Below the pieces are notes generated by a model. The model did not search any database. It saw only the letters and a program-made list of their open reading frames with translations, and had not been told where the DNA came from. Below, one piece after another: positions 36,601-51,600 of a stretch of DNA of 64,000 bases. The position numbers and the translations under genes were made by a program. The number at the start of each line of letters is the position of its first letter. Positions within the stretch are counted from its first letter, which is position 1. Source of the stretch: Apostichopus japonicus (taxonomy: Eukaryota; Echinodermata; Holothuroidea; Aspidochirotida; Stichopodidae); NCBI RefSeq assembly GCF_037975245.1, contig NC_092561.1:5074001-5138000 (forward strand). Direction: 5' to 3'.

Positions 36601-39600
36601 TGACATATATATATCTATATATATATACTCATGTAAAAATCAGTGAGGGAGGGTAAATGTATCTAGGTAAATATACAAGAATAAGAGATCAGCCTTACTA
36701 CAAGTCTACAAGATTTTGTAAACTGAGGGAAGCATGTTTTAAACTTGCACTACTCAACCAGTACTGTATGCGTGTAAGAAGCAGCTACTGTATACATCAC
36801 AGGTTAATGTTGAATGGACTAAACAGTCGATATAGTATGTTCAATGATTGTACACTTTCTGTCGGTAATGAGATGGAGGATTTAAGTGCCAGGTTTTGGG
36901 TAGGGTGTATTTACAATGTAAATGTAGAACTTAAAGATGACATATTGGACTGGGTAATAGCTTGTAAGATACACAAATACTAAGAAACTATTTCATTCCA
37001 ACTAAAGAACTCTATTTTGTTATAATCATTTAGCTTTATCGTTTAGGCAGCTATGTCCAAAGCAGGAGGATGAGGGGGCTGCAGCATCCCGCAGCCAGGC
37101 TGCATAGGACATAATCTTTTGTGCTGTGCAGTTTTACACAATAGGTACAATTGGTATGCCAAGACAATGTCTATTGTCTGATATTATATGTGTATATATT
37201 GATTCAGCCTTATCATCACAGGATTTTACAGTTGCTGCAGCTTCTCTTTGATACGGTGCCTTGCAATTTAATCAAATACGGAAAGTTTTGTTTACTATCA
37301 GATTAATGTAACATTTTATGTTGTACTTTGGAAAAGTTTTGAAATAATAGAATGACGAGTTTCATTGTTCCAACTTTGTTAAACTTCAAGGAACAGTCCA
37401 TATTTCCAATCTGACTTAAGTTGAAACAATTTCCTCAGGCTTCATAAGTATAAACAAGTGTTGTACAAGCATAGCAAGATGAATCTGGCAGGCTGCGGAA
37501 CACTACGTTGATATTGGTATCACCCAATTATCCACATCTTAACTTAACACAAATATCCATAGAAGCTGCTGTTGTTGTTAAAGGTAGTCAGTATAGGCAC
37601 CAAATTATAGCATGCTATAATTGCAAGAAGTTGTCATAAAGTACTTTCCTGGAGGTCTTTACTCTCCAAATTGTTCTGAGACAATTTTAGGGAACACACA
37701 AGATGACTGAATGTACTAGTGAGGAAAATATCCTCGAAGGTTGTAATAAAAACAGTTTAAGAATTTTGACCAAAGGTGACCATATTTGAATATCTGGCAT
37801 ATTGGGGCCAATACAGCATACCTTTTATGTTATATTGCATAATGAGGTGCATTCTTCTGTCCATGGAAATGCACTTTCCATTGAAAATTCCGGAGAGGTT
37901 AAACCCAACCGTGATAACTAATGTGTTACTATACCACTTAAAGGGTGTGAAGACTCGCGCACAAAGAAACGTCTAATGCCGGTAATCTGACCTAGTTTCG
38001 AATGAGGTGTAACAGAAGTGTTAGACACCACCATTGATCCCAGAAAATACACACACAGCTTGCTACAGTCCGTAATTAGACACTAGTGTAAAGTCAGTAC
38101 ATACAGCTGCGGTCAATACCCACAGCTGTGTGAACAAACGATACAGCAATGGACGGATCTCAGGTCCAGCTAAAGATAACAAGGTATCACTTTTCATTAC
38201 TGTCTGCATTTTGTAGTGACACGAACAAAACGTCACTTGCAAGCAACAGAAAGTTAACTTTTTCAGATGGCCACACGCGGTTTGGGGCGAGTCTTCAATG
38301 CCTTTAATGGTTAAGATATCAGGATGACCGTACCTCAACGACAACGTAGGCAGCCCTTGGTCCAACTAGACTGGCAGGGAGCTCGGTAGGAGCGACATCT
38401 TGTTGGAAGAGTTGCCTGTCTGAGCAGGACAGCAGGTGAGCGCAGACAGCATCCTGAAAGAAAATCAGAAGGAGAGATGTTCATGTAGAGAAATATCGGT
38501 TTATATGCGAAAGACAACGTTTGGTAACTCGCAACTGTGGTCGTACCTAATCACAGGTAAAATGCAGAAAAGAACATGTATAAAACATATCCAGAAAACT
38601 GATGGTTTTGGAACCGATTTCAAAGATAAAAATCACACCCTTGAAATACAAATTCATTCACTGGAGTCATTACCACAGTTTGATTCCCAGCCTATGTTCT
38701 TGCTATTTTTTCTTTATTCTTTGGAATAACCTTGGGTATTAAAGGGTAAAATCTGGCAAATGTGTGTCAGTTTTCACCAAAATCATGCATTTTAGTGCAA
38801 AAGCAGGTGATTTCTTATGAGAGTCCTCGATTTTGCACACATGAATTTGGAATCAGTGACTTATCTTTTCCTTTGTTCCTTTATTTTTGTCAAAACCATA
38901 TTTTAAACCATACTTTGAAATATTTCCACACTGTTTTTTTTATTGCATGAATATCACCTTCAAGATAAAATACAACATTTACACAATTTACACAAAAAGT
39001 TTGCCCTACTTCACAACTTTATGTAAGTGTAACAGCAATTGACAGATTATCATTTTTTATCACTACTTTCTGTTATACATATTCTAAAACTTTCCCAAGG
39101 TCAAACTTAGTAATGACAGAATACTATGTAATTCCTGTACTTTTGACACCTAGGATGGTAGAATGAGGAGGAGGGGGAGGCGGGCTACACCAGAATAGGC
39201 TGGGAATGCGCCATGTAGAGGGCGGTGCTAAAAGGTTACCAGATGCTCTAGACATGGAGGAACGAGAGTGCAGTTGTTGTGGGGAGACAGGTAAGTGAGT
39301 AATAGACATATATATACTGTACACTACTACACTTCTATAAATGCTACATACTGTATGCAGGCGATTTATGATGGCAAGCTACCTCATCCTGTAGAAGTCC
39401 TAAATGGGAATTTCTAATGTTCAACACATAAATGTGCACTTATCATCATGTAAAAATCTCCATACAACAAATGTTATCCAATACTTTCTATCTGTAAAAC
39501 TAGTACTTGCTGCTCCATGGTCAAAAAATATACTCATTTTGTCTTGAAGAATGAGCATTATATTTTACCTTTCTTGTTTTATAAAGTTATCCTATACAAC

Positions 39601-42600
39601 CTAATTACACCATGCTATTTGAAGACCCCCTCCCCACCTCCCCGGGGAAAAAGTAACAGCCATGAGTCAAGCTGGTTTCTTAAAGCAGGTTTTAGGTTCA
39701 AACATATTTTTACAATTGTGGGCCTCAAAAGTAGGCCTATTTACTGGCTAAACAAATGCCTGTGGATTCTGCTGTTTTGCCAACTGTTAGTAAAGAAAAG
39801 GCACTGGAATATTCCTGCCAGTAGACATTAATAACTTGAAAATAATTATTAATACTTTTAAATCAATAATTAGTTATGAAATTTATAATAATATCATCAG
39901 TTATTCTTTATTTTTAGAAAGAACTTAAACACATGCTAGGTCACACAAAATTAGTCTGTGAAACAAACACATGATTTCCATACCCAGACCACATAGCCTG
40001 CAATTACTGCTAATTGTCAACAAATATTACTCTGCTGGAACTCTCAAATGCCTGTACAGTAACTGATGTGTGTAACAGTAATTATAAGTTCTTGATTTTA
40101 GCCAGTAGATTTTTTTTTTTAAAAGAGTGTGAAGACTCGCCCGCAAAGAAACGTCTTATGCCGGTAATCTGAAGTTTCGAATGAGGTGTAACAGAGGTAT
40201 TAGACACCACCATCGATCCCAGAGAATGCACACACACAGCTTGCTACCATTCGTAATTAGACACTAGTGTACAATCACTACATGCAGCTGTGGTCAATAC
40301 CCATAACACAGTGTACATAGCAGTGATGGACATCTCAGGTCCAGATAATAGATAACAAGGTATCACGTTTCATACTGTCTGCATTTTGTAGCAATAAGAA
40401 AAAAACTTCACTTGCAAACTGTTTCACAGGGCGGTACGCCGTTTGGGGCGAGTCTTCAATGCCTAAGCGCTTGTTTTTCTTTGGCAATTGGCCATGAACA
40501 TTGTGAAGTTCTACACCTGAAATGTTTCAATGAATTACCACACTATTTTGCACAGCAATATCTTTCATCAGCTACAGGTAGGTTAGTCGTGTTTCCTTCC
40601 AAGTATTGGAGTTAAATTCGATAAATATTTGTAAGTTTCCAAAGTACTGTATGATATGTTATCATAGATTAGACATACACTAGTATGTCAATTATCTGGG
40701 AAAAAATAACTCTGAGAAAAAAATTCAAATGAAGTTCTTAAGCTCATTCACCATCATTTGGTGACAAAATCTACCTGATTTGCTATCATATTTTGGGGTA
40801 ATTTGGTAAATTGCAGGCCAAATAAAAAAAACCAAACAGCTGCTTTAATTCCATACCATGGGCTGAATGGCGTTGCCATGGCAATACTGGTAAAATACTC
40901 CGCACAATTACGTTAAAAAAAAAGGTAAGAATCTCCTAGCTGTGAGATAAACACATCCATCTGATTCATGCAAACGTTTCCTTTAAAGACTACCAAAAAA
41001 AAAAAAACGCAATAAACTGAGAAAGAGACAACAAGCTCACCGATACAGGTAGAAAATATCGTTTGATCGTGTCTGCTGATAGCTGTCTGTAGCACTGCCC
41101 GAACGGTCTGTCAAAGAAGGAAGGTGAAGAGAGGAAGAATGAAAACGTGAGTGACTTGCAAGTGAAAGTTAACCAGTGTATCTCAACATCAAGAGAGGAT
41201 ATTCTTGACTTCCTTTATGATATTTATCAGGTATCCTGCCAGGTTATAAAAAGGATCATGTTTAATAACAACATTAATAACACCACATAGGTTGCAGAAG
41301 AGCTATCATGTTTAAAAGATGCATATGCATATATATGCTGTTTTGTAACACTGTATGATTTATAATAATACTACACACAACTGCTGTGCGAGTCCCAGAA
41401 AAGAGACCTTATATAGCTTATATTTTTGTGATAGTAGTCCATTTTAAATGACTTATTTTGATTTCCGAGAAAACAAAGGTTAAAGCGTCTTCGTATTTTT
41501 CCAATCATCATTGAATCATTGACCAGAACTTGTCAGTCCCTAATGAATACGAATATGCTGATGAATGTAAGATACTGTTTGACGTTTTAACATTTCTCGA
41601 CTTAGAGAATTGTCTGGTGGAAGATTTTGATACATTGTACTAATAGTTCTTCATTTTCTCTTTCTAACCATGTGAAAATTGTCCCAATTTGACGTTTTCT
41701 TGTAGAAATCTAGTTTTTAAATCCACCAGTTTCTCACCAAAAGCACCATTTGTTTGAAGTTGAACGCATCAGTTTGGTCAAAACGAGCCACTTGAAGTTA
41801 GCAGCTACAATTTCCGCAACAAATACACTCTCGCATGTACATGCACAGGCGATTGCCTATCATTGATTACGTATGCATTACGATCGTTACATATACAGCC
41901 TGCCATACCAAGTTGTTACGTATATATAGCACTGCACATAATACACTCAAACCACACTTCATGAGCCATTCTTCGAAATATGTTTGTGGGTTTGGGAATA
42001 CAATCAGACCTTAAAAACTTGTCTTGCAAATATCCAGGATGTTCATCAAGACACTTTATAAATACGATAATAACATAATTTTTTTCTCCTGTGTCACAAG
42101 GTCAACCTGGTTAGCCCTCGCATGGTTTATTCCCAGAAAAACAGTGATTTGTCCGGGTATCACATGATCTACGAAGTAACCAAAGAGCTCTGTCTTCCTT
42201 ATCTTTCTCCAGCTTAATTAGTCACACTTAGAATGTGAATTTATTGTGTTGGCTTCAGCTACAATAGTTCGGAGATTGTGTGATACCCGGAAAGTCACCG
42301 TTTATCCCCCCCCCCCAGGGTGTAGACCAAGGGAGGGCTAACCAGGTTGACCTCGTAATCATTATTGTCATTTTTTGTACACTTTTCTCTGTCAAAGAGA
42401 GAATTCAGACCATAGATCTTTTCTATAATAGTGTCATAATCTCAATTAGAGATGTACGGTACATCCAAAAGTTTTATTCTTTTCCTCACTCAAATCACTC
42501 AAAGATGCAAATGATGGCTCACGGTGTATTAACAATTCAATTCAACACAGCTGGTTGCATGTCACTGTTTGGTCTTGATTTTAACACTTTTGTGAATGCA

Positions 42601-45600
42601 TGGATTTGCTCATTATATGGAAATTTGAAAATAAGTCATAATGTAAAGATGAAATTTTATCCACTTCATATATATTCAGGTTAATTAACTACCACTACTT
42701 TTTCAACTTCAATCTGAATATTCATTTTAATTGCATGGTGACAGCAAAATGAATAGTCATGTGATAAATGAGGGAGAGGAGGGTGGGGAGGGGGGGAGCA
42801 TTTTGCATTACACAAATTTGGTGACTTGAAAGACAGATATGATCTGTACCTGCCCATAAAGTTTAGAACATGTATGCAGAAAGCTGAGCTACAGTATGCA
42901 CTTGTAATTTAAAGCTATAAGCCCTATTAGAAGTCTCCAGTGTATGTACTTTACACCAAGGTGTCGGCCTGACAACTACAGTACCTCAGTATCACCATGG
43001 GGCTATGGTAATAGCTCCATGGTATCACAAATGGTCTGTAAAACCTTTTTAACCTTGACACCTTTAAATAGCTAATTTATCATAATCTCCAACACAAATC
43101 TCACCTGTCAGCTTTCCCTAGGATAGCCAGATATGAGGTCTAAGGTTACCTCTTGAGGTTAACATTTGAGAAGTCTTGTAATAGCAGGGGGGGTACGACC
43201 TTAAAGGGACCAACTACTACAGTACCGACACTGTCAAGATGGAAGCAAACCTAACCAAAATATTATTAAATCCTCTCTTTCATGCATATACCACGAAAAA
43301 CACACACACAAATCCAAAGTAGGAATATTTGGAATAGTTTAATTGGAAAGTCAAGTGTTGATACCCTCATTGGTGAGAGCTTGTACTGTTCATGCATTGA
43401 TTAAATTAGTGGCATATTGCTAAATTACTGTACACATCAGCTCCCTGATCTGAGGTCCATGCTCACTGACATGCATGCATACTCATTTCTGACCTTGCCA
43501 TTCTGATGCAATCTCTATTGATAATTCTTATCATTACCCCTCCATAAGAAATCAACACAACCTCGATTCTAACATCTGGGCAAGTTTTACAAGAGGTGTA
43601 ATAGGCAGGGGCACAAACAATGGTTTAGCATTAAAGATGTAAGGAGGACGGGGGGGGGGGGGGGGGAGTGGGATGTCAAGGAGGAGGCAAAAGCCAAACA
43701 AATGTTCAATGATGTCAATGTTTGCCAAGATACAAATCATTATTGTAAAGGTTCATGGCCCCCCACCTCTACCGCCAACTCCCCCCCCCATCCCCTCACC
43801 CATGTACCCCGACAATTCCACTCAAGTAGGCTGCACAATATTAGCAGACCCTGGCATTCATTAAACTAACAGAATGGTGTCTGGACAAGTACTCATTGTA
43901 ATGTCCTACTGTATGGAAATGTATTACTGTACAGTACACACCAAAGTTTGAACAGAAGTTTCCCTGAGTGTTACACAAAAAGAATGCATACAGTACACAT
44001 GTACAGTACATGTTCTATACTGTTAATGTACTGTACATGTGCAGTACATGCACAGTACATGCACAGTACATGTACAGTACATGTACAGTACATGTACAGT
44101 ACATGTACAGTACATGTTCTATACTGTTAATGTACTGTACATGTGCAGTACATGCACAGTACATGCACAGTACATGTACAGTACATACATGTACATTACA
44201 TGTACAGTACATGTACTGTATGTAAGACATAGACATGACTAGGATCTATACTGTACCACTGCTTATTCCATCTCTTGAGTCCCTTTAAACACTCTCACCT
44301 ATTAATTACAATACCCTGGACAATCTGATTTGACCTTTCTATTGATCCTGGTTGGATTTCTAGCCTTCTCTGATTGTCAAGGGAGATTTAGTTGGCTTTG
44401 GGTTCATTACGTACAAAAAAGAAAAACAATTTTGTTGATGTTTCAGTAATGACCTCCTTGGCCATGGAAGCAACAAATGTATATCAATACATGGAGCCCA
44501 TTACACTTAGGTACAATACTGCATAACTTACATGTATGTGTTATGGGCTATTGTATACGTACAGTATTGTATTCATATGTTATGGGGTATTGTAAACCGG
44601 GGTCCGACCAGTAATATTGTATATATTACATACTGTATGCTAAGGAAACAATAAACAGGGTAGGGGGAGGGAAGAGAGGGTTAGGTATACATGTGTAAAG
44701 GAAGATGGAGGGAGTGGGGGGGGGGAGTAGGACCAGGAATAACAGAGGGAGGTCAATGGAGGTGAGGAGTCTAAGGAAGAAGGAAAGTATTAAGTATGGC
44801 ATACTGTACATGTATTTGTTTGATATTTTTTTCCCTGTTTCATAACCTCTACATGTGTTCCACCTGCATGGCTTTAAATTTCCATAGTTCATTTCAATGA
44901 ATAAAACAATAAAACCAACTGCATTTATAAACAATAGGGATCATGTAATCAATAAGCTGTGCATCCACATACTGTATGAAGTACAGTATGAAAGTTCATC
45001 AACATGTGAATATACTTTTTGAGTTATCATGTTTACAAGGTTCGTTTAATTAAAAGTACTTTACCCTGCAGTAATAACTTTGTTTTCACTACATGAATGC
45101 CCATATGCATTGCAATCCAATTACTGCACTCATGATACTTACAATGAGTACAGTAGCAACCAACAACAGCTGCCTAAAAATAATTTGCATCCACATCAAG
45201 AGGCAGTGAACCATAACCAATTTAAACTGCCAAAAGTAAGACGGTGATTTGTTTAATATACTGACATATAAATATATGTGTATTAAAATACTTATAAATA
45301 CTTTGAAAGTTATTAACTTTTAATTAATACACCAGATTTTTCTTTTTTGGGGAGGGGGATACTGAGGTGGAAGACATATGGGGGAAGCTTAAAGGCATTG
45401 AAGACTCGCCCCAAACTGCGTGCGGCCATCTGAAAAAGTTAACTTTCTGTTGCTTGCAGGTGACGTTTTGTTTGTGTCGCTACAAAATGCAGACAGTAAT
45501 GAAACGTGATACTGTACCTTGTTATCTTTTATCTAGACCCAAGATGTCCATCGCTGCTATGTACACTGTGCTGTGGGTATTGACCGCAGCTGTATGTACT

Positions 45601-48600
45601 GACTGTACACTAGTGTCTAATTATCGGCGGTAGCAAGCGGTGTGTGTATTTTCTGGGATCGATGGTGGTGTCTATAACACTTCTGATACACCTCATTCGA
45701 AACTAGGTCAGATTTACCGGCATTATACATTTCTTTTTGGGCGAGTCTTCACACCCTTTAAACTACTTTAAATATGTTTAAAAGGTTACCAGTTCATTCT
45801 AGATCGAAGGAGGTGCTAAGGTTGTGGGGAGACTGGTAAGCGAGGCACTAAGTAAATCTTGTAGATCTACTGTAAATGTAACAGACCTGTACATTTTCTT
45901 GACATAGAAACTCACCTGAGCAAGGCTGCTAGTTGTGCTATGCTAAGATCCTTGGCATGTCTGAGACACTGTCGGACGGCTTCAAACCCATCGCACGTCC
46001 CAAAGTAATTTATAAGTTGCGTAAGCTGTGAAGCCTGGTGTAAAGAGAATGATAAGAAGGTAATTAATGTCAACATGTACAAGTAACCTGCATAATCCTG
46101 TTGTACTTTTCAATATTTCCATGCAGACTCCATTTTTATTCTTCTTTTCCACATGTGATGGAATGACAGTTGGTGGAAATGTACAACCCCATGGCATTAT
46201 AATATACAGGTTTCATGAAGAAGTTATTCATAAACGTAATTTAAAGCAAGATTTTGCATCCCACAAATTTGATGGTTTACTACTTCCTGCGTAATCATTT
46301 TACAATGGATCAAGTTTGTACTATTATCACAAACGACATGGCTCTCTGGCAGTGTTTCGTTAAAGGGCTCCGTCATATTTCGGTCCCAATATGCATTGAA
46401 TCTGTCTTGTTCTAGAGATCCCTGACTCGACCGCACAGGTAACCCGATCATGTGAAAGCGACCATAAGCTGTAGTCACGCCAGCTGAACTTGCAGACAGA
46501 CCAGCCAGGAGACTGACAAGTTCAAGTTTTCACCGGTTCAGTTTCGCCAAACATGCTTGACTAGTAAGCACAAGTTAAGGTGCTTAAAATTGTTCATTAG
46601 CTTGACATAATATGAACATATATGTTTCAAGAGATCTCATCTCCGATAATTAAGAAGGCTATTACACAACTTATCTACTCCTGGCACTGTTGTGATCTAC
46701 TCTGTAAAGTCACAAAAGGGCACCCATGCCAAGTTTCGTGGAACCCATTTAGATACAGTATATATAGCTGGTATGAGAGCGTTCACACGTTGATTTGGGG
46801 CATGCATTGAGAGTCACTATAAGCACACTTGATCATATATAAAAGTTTGTCAATTGGAAGAGGGGATACCATACAGGGCTCCTCACTGTTTATCCCTTCC
46901 TCCAGCAAAGACATACAGTACACTAGAAGATGGCCTTAGGATGATGAAGGTGAAAACTGGCTTCACCAAACAAAAATGTTTGATATACCAGCCTGGATTA
47001 AGTTCACATTTACTGTATAGTAATAATAATCATAATAGTGTTCCACTTTTATATAGCACTTTATACCAGCACTAAGTCTCAAAGTGCTTTACAGATACAG
47101 ATACTGTATGTTACCCCTGGTCAATGATAACCTGTCCCAGAGACAATCTCTCCAGGTGGCTGCAGTTATATATACTGCGCCCAATGACAAGTTACCTCAC
47201 AGGTACCCATTTAACCCCTGGGTGGAGAGAGGCAATTGAGATAAAGCATCTTGCCCAAGGACACAACGTAGTGAACTAGGCAGGAATCGAACCGGCAATC
47301 CTTGGATCACAAATCCGACACCTTAGCCAATCGTCCACCACGCTCTCTATGGTACTGCTGTAGGCCGAGAAAAAGTTGCATAAATATTGTTAGGGTGCAT
47401 TTTGACAAATTATACAGTACTATAGTAAGAACATCGGACATTTTATGGGGGGGAGGGTGGATGGGGAGGAGGGGAAGTCAGGGACATAGATTAATAAAAA
47501 ATTACAAAAATAAATACTCCTCATTGTTTTTACATTAAGATTTATGAAGATGAAGATATACGACAATTAATTCTTGATAGATCAGATACTACAGACAAGT
47601 TTTAAAATAAATGTTTGAAGCACGTACATCTCTGAAGTTTTTTATGTATACACTGGGCAGTATTGCAATTGAACACAGTTATTTTCCTGTGCATGCATCA
47701 TGTCAGCACAACACAATTGACTAATCAGTTTTCAAAAGAATTTGACTGTCAATATGTAGTGCAAGGGCAAATGATCCTACTGTACTGTACTAACTGTACA
47801 TAAATAATATAACACGTATACATGTCTTCTAATCACGACAGTTAAACTGGATTCCCGGCACCGGTCAAACCGTTGAAAGATACATACGGACAACCGTTGC
47901 CTGAACATCAAACTGAGCCGAGCATTCCGCTACGTACCAGGGACGCAGCGTGTGATTGCCAATTAAAACTCAATAGCACGGGAGATTGCCTGGCATACCT
48001 GCAGTGGTGGATTTTTTGTACGTATGCATCATAATATTGTACAGTATGTCCTTTTAATAATAAGCATTGGAATTACCAAACTGGGATACGACTTGAAGTC
48101 AACAGTACAAAACTGGTTGATGTACGGTACAGTATAAACAGGTATAATCTGTCTCCAAGATTGCACACAGATGCAGTAGCATTACGGTAAAGCTCCATAT
48201 ATTTCTAAATTAAACTTGTAAGCTGACCAAAGCAGCAGGAAATGAAGGAATAAACCTTGTGATCTATCGACCTGCTTTTTCGAAATCTATTTTAGAAACA
48301 ACGAGAAGCAGCTCTAGAGAACCAAAGCCCTTGTTTTCTGATATTAACCAATTGATTATAAATGGATTATTGAATATCACAAGACAAATATATACAGTTA
48401 AAACAAAGTAGTTACATTAAAAAAAACTTGTAAATGCAAATATTTTTTGAAGACCATGTAATACTATTGTGTTGCAATAGGGATCTTTGGCGTTTCTGCA
48501 GGATGCGAGTGATCTATCCTGTTTAAACAGATCTCCAAAGACATTTACAACATACATCTCAACCTATGTGCCAATTGTGATAATGTGTTGTAAAAAGATC

Positions 48601-51600
48601 TCGTCTTCAATAATTACGAGACGATTGGCACCTGTTTAAGTCCAGCATATATTCCATTTTGGAGACTAGGATACAATTTTACAAACAATACAGCGATGGA
48701 CATCTCAGGTCCAGCTAAAGATAACAAGGTATCACGTTTCATTGCTGTAATGTCTGCATTTTGTAGCGACACAAACAAAACTTCACTTGCAAGCAACGGA
48801 AAGTTAACTTTTTCAGATGGCCGCATGCGGTTTGGGGGGAGTCTTCAATGCCTTTAAAGCTATAACTCAGTTTAGCTGAAAACACCACAAAGAGACTTTC
48901 TGATTGGTTGACGACCAGATGTGTGGGCAACATTTCTTTGCTAAAATGTGCTACTTATGAGTGGTAAAATCCGTATGTTAGTTCAAATATATCTAGTAGA
49001 GGAGCGGATGCTCTCATCTAGGAGTGTACATATATTTCAAATGCTACATAGCAGTTTTGTAAACACTGAACCATAAAATATTCAGTATTGTTTCTCATAT
49101 TGAATGCTGGATGGTCACAGTAAGCACTCAGTACTGTTCGATAGTATTAAGCGCAAGAAAATTGGCCTGACAATATGTCAAGTGGAAGAAACTTTGCCTG
49201 ACAATCACCAAGTGCAAGAAACATTCCCTGACAATCATCAACTGCATGGAACTTTGCCTGACAATCACCAATCTGAGCAAGAAACTTTGCTGGACAATCG
49301 CCAAGCCCAAGAAACTTTCCCTGACAATCGCCAAGTTTGTGAAATTTTGACAGACAATGGCCAAGCGAAAGTAACTGACATATCACCAAGTGCATGGAAC
49401 TTTGCCTCACAATTGCCAAGCTAAAGAAACTTTGCCAGACAAAGGCCAAGCGAAAGAAACTTTGCCAGACAAAGGCCAAGCGAAAGAAACTTTGCCTGAC
49501 TATCACCATGAGCAACAAACTTTGCCTGAAACTTGCTGCCAAGTGCGTGAAATTTACCTGACAATCGCCAAGCACATGGAACTTTCCCTCACAATCACTA
49601 ATTGATGAAACTTTGCCTGACAATTGCCAAATGTGTGAAACTTTGCTGGTCAATCGCCAAGTGTGGAAACTTTGCATGACAAACAACTGGGTAAGGAGGG
49701 GGGGGGGGGGCGGTAGGGGGACATGTCCTTGTAATCACCAAGCTTGTGACACCTTGCTGGAAAATCTCCCAGCCCATGAAACTTTGCCTGTGTGACAACC
49801 GCCAAGCGTGTGAAACTTAGAGTCGCAACCAACCTAAGATCAAAAGTGCACATATATTGCATTTATGTAGCAATTTGTGCATTTGGTTCTGAACTTTGCT
49901 ATCATGAAATACCAGATAAATATTTCCCTGGAAGGTAAAGGAAATATTATCCTACTGTAGTACATTTTAAAAAGAAAAATACTTTTAATGGATCAAATGC
50001 TGTCAGCTGTCAGAGTACTGTAGATCAAATAAGCAAGAAAAATGCTATAAAACCGGCTGGAGGTAAACGTACTGTAAATATAAATATACTGGTACTGCAG
50101 GGAGTAATTGATGTCTCAAATTTTGAGTGTAGCAGTTGCTTGTAAAATACTGTGGTTCCTACTGTACAGTAATGTACTGTACAGTACTTACGTAATTTAC
50201 TAAAATATCCAACTACATCTTTGTTGTACTTGTTTATCAATTGACCATGCATTTTTGCAATTTAGCTGTTTGCAATGTGATATTGGATAAATTATTCTCT
50301 ATATTAAGTACCGTAGCCTGTACTTATGAACAGTACAGCATTATTGGAAATTTGACATTGATAGTGTAATTATGTACATTCAACCCAACATCCTGACCAC
50401 TGCTGCATGTTTTGACATCTGGATTAATACATGAGTCACCACACACATAGTCTGGAATTTTTCTCTCTTTTTCTTGTAATTGTGACAGTACTTCTTACTT
50501 TAAATTTGCCATACTGTAAGTTAATGTAATAGCCCCTGGAGATGTTAAATCTGCTTCAGAACTATGACATCCACAGAGTTCAAATTTAACCACAGATATA
50601 CATACTATAATGAACCTCTACATATTGGAGTAATGAACACATATTTCCAAAAAAGAAATGGTACATAGACTGCGGTTTTTGCCCATATTTAATCTTACAG
50701 CACCTATGGATTTCATCACAGCATGACAGAGATTTAATCACTGGGGATCTCATTGTCTGCTAGCTGACAAGCTTTGCCTGGTAACGAAAATAAGTGCAAA
50801 TTGTTCAGACCTTGCCATTACCAAATCAACCAGTGTGTATGAGTCACCACTGCACACACCATAAACGAGCTATAATAAGGTTGTATTTTGTGCAGGTCGC
50901 TGACACCGATGTTGCTATTTTTTAAATTCTGAAATACCTTGGCCTTTCTACCATAGAACTGAAGTTGAGTCAAAATTTGAAAATGCCAAAATTTTAGTCC
51001 AACACTAAATGCAGGCTATGCGCAGTAGTCAAACTCTTTTACCTTGTGTATTACGAGGTGGGTAACAGATTGATGAAGTTGACAAAGAATACACAAACGA
51101 GAATAATATATTCTCACCAGCATCCCCACCCCCCTATTATACTCACCCCTTCCTATCCATTCATCCTTCACCCCCCTCTGATCCCCACCCCGTAGAGATC
51201 ACAACGATAGTTTCTGTGGACGTATTATTGTGCCACACATCCAGTGAACACAATGAACATGTACACCCCGTAAATGACTTCATCAAGACAAGATTAAGTA
51301 ACATGATTATGAGGTGGGCTCACTATAGCCATGAACGTGTTACAGTGCATGCACATGTCACTGCATGCACCTGCGCCAGGCCTCCTAGAATTTGAAAAAA
51401 ATAAATTAACTCGAGCGTAGGCAGTATCATCCGCCCGGCTGCCTGCGCTATACCCGTGCCGCCAACCTCCCAACGTGAATTCATCTTCCTTAATGTGTAA
51501 GTACTATCATACATATATAACCAAGATCAATGCTACATAAATTGGGGGTGATTTACAGCAAATTAGCCTGGCTTCAAATCCTTTTAACATAAAAGACCGT

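Noticed and set aside
36657-36983. 108-codon plus-strand frame
   Set aside because: No domain, no splice borders and AT-rich codon use like the surrounding intron.
42280-42684. 134-codon plus-strand frame
   Set aside because: It begins in the foldback MITE and poly-C tract and continues into AT-rich sequence without a recognisable domain.
43948-44242. Tyr/Cys/Val-rich frames on both strands
   Set aside because: They come from the 11 bp palindromic array; all frames stay open because of the repeat.
45367-45633. 88-codon plus-strand frame
   Set aside because: It lies almost wholly within a TTAA MITE that is repeated elsewhere without the frame.
49147-49686. 179-codon minus-strand frame
   Set aside because: It is the complement of the 30 bp minisatellite, has no splice context, and is explained by the period being a multiple of three.
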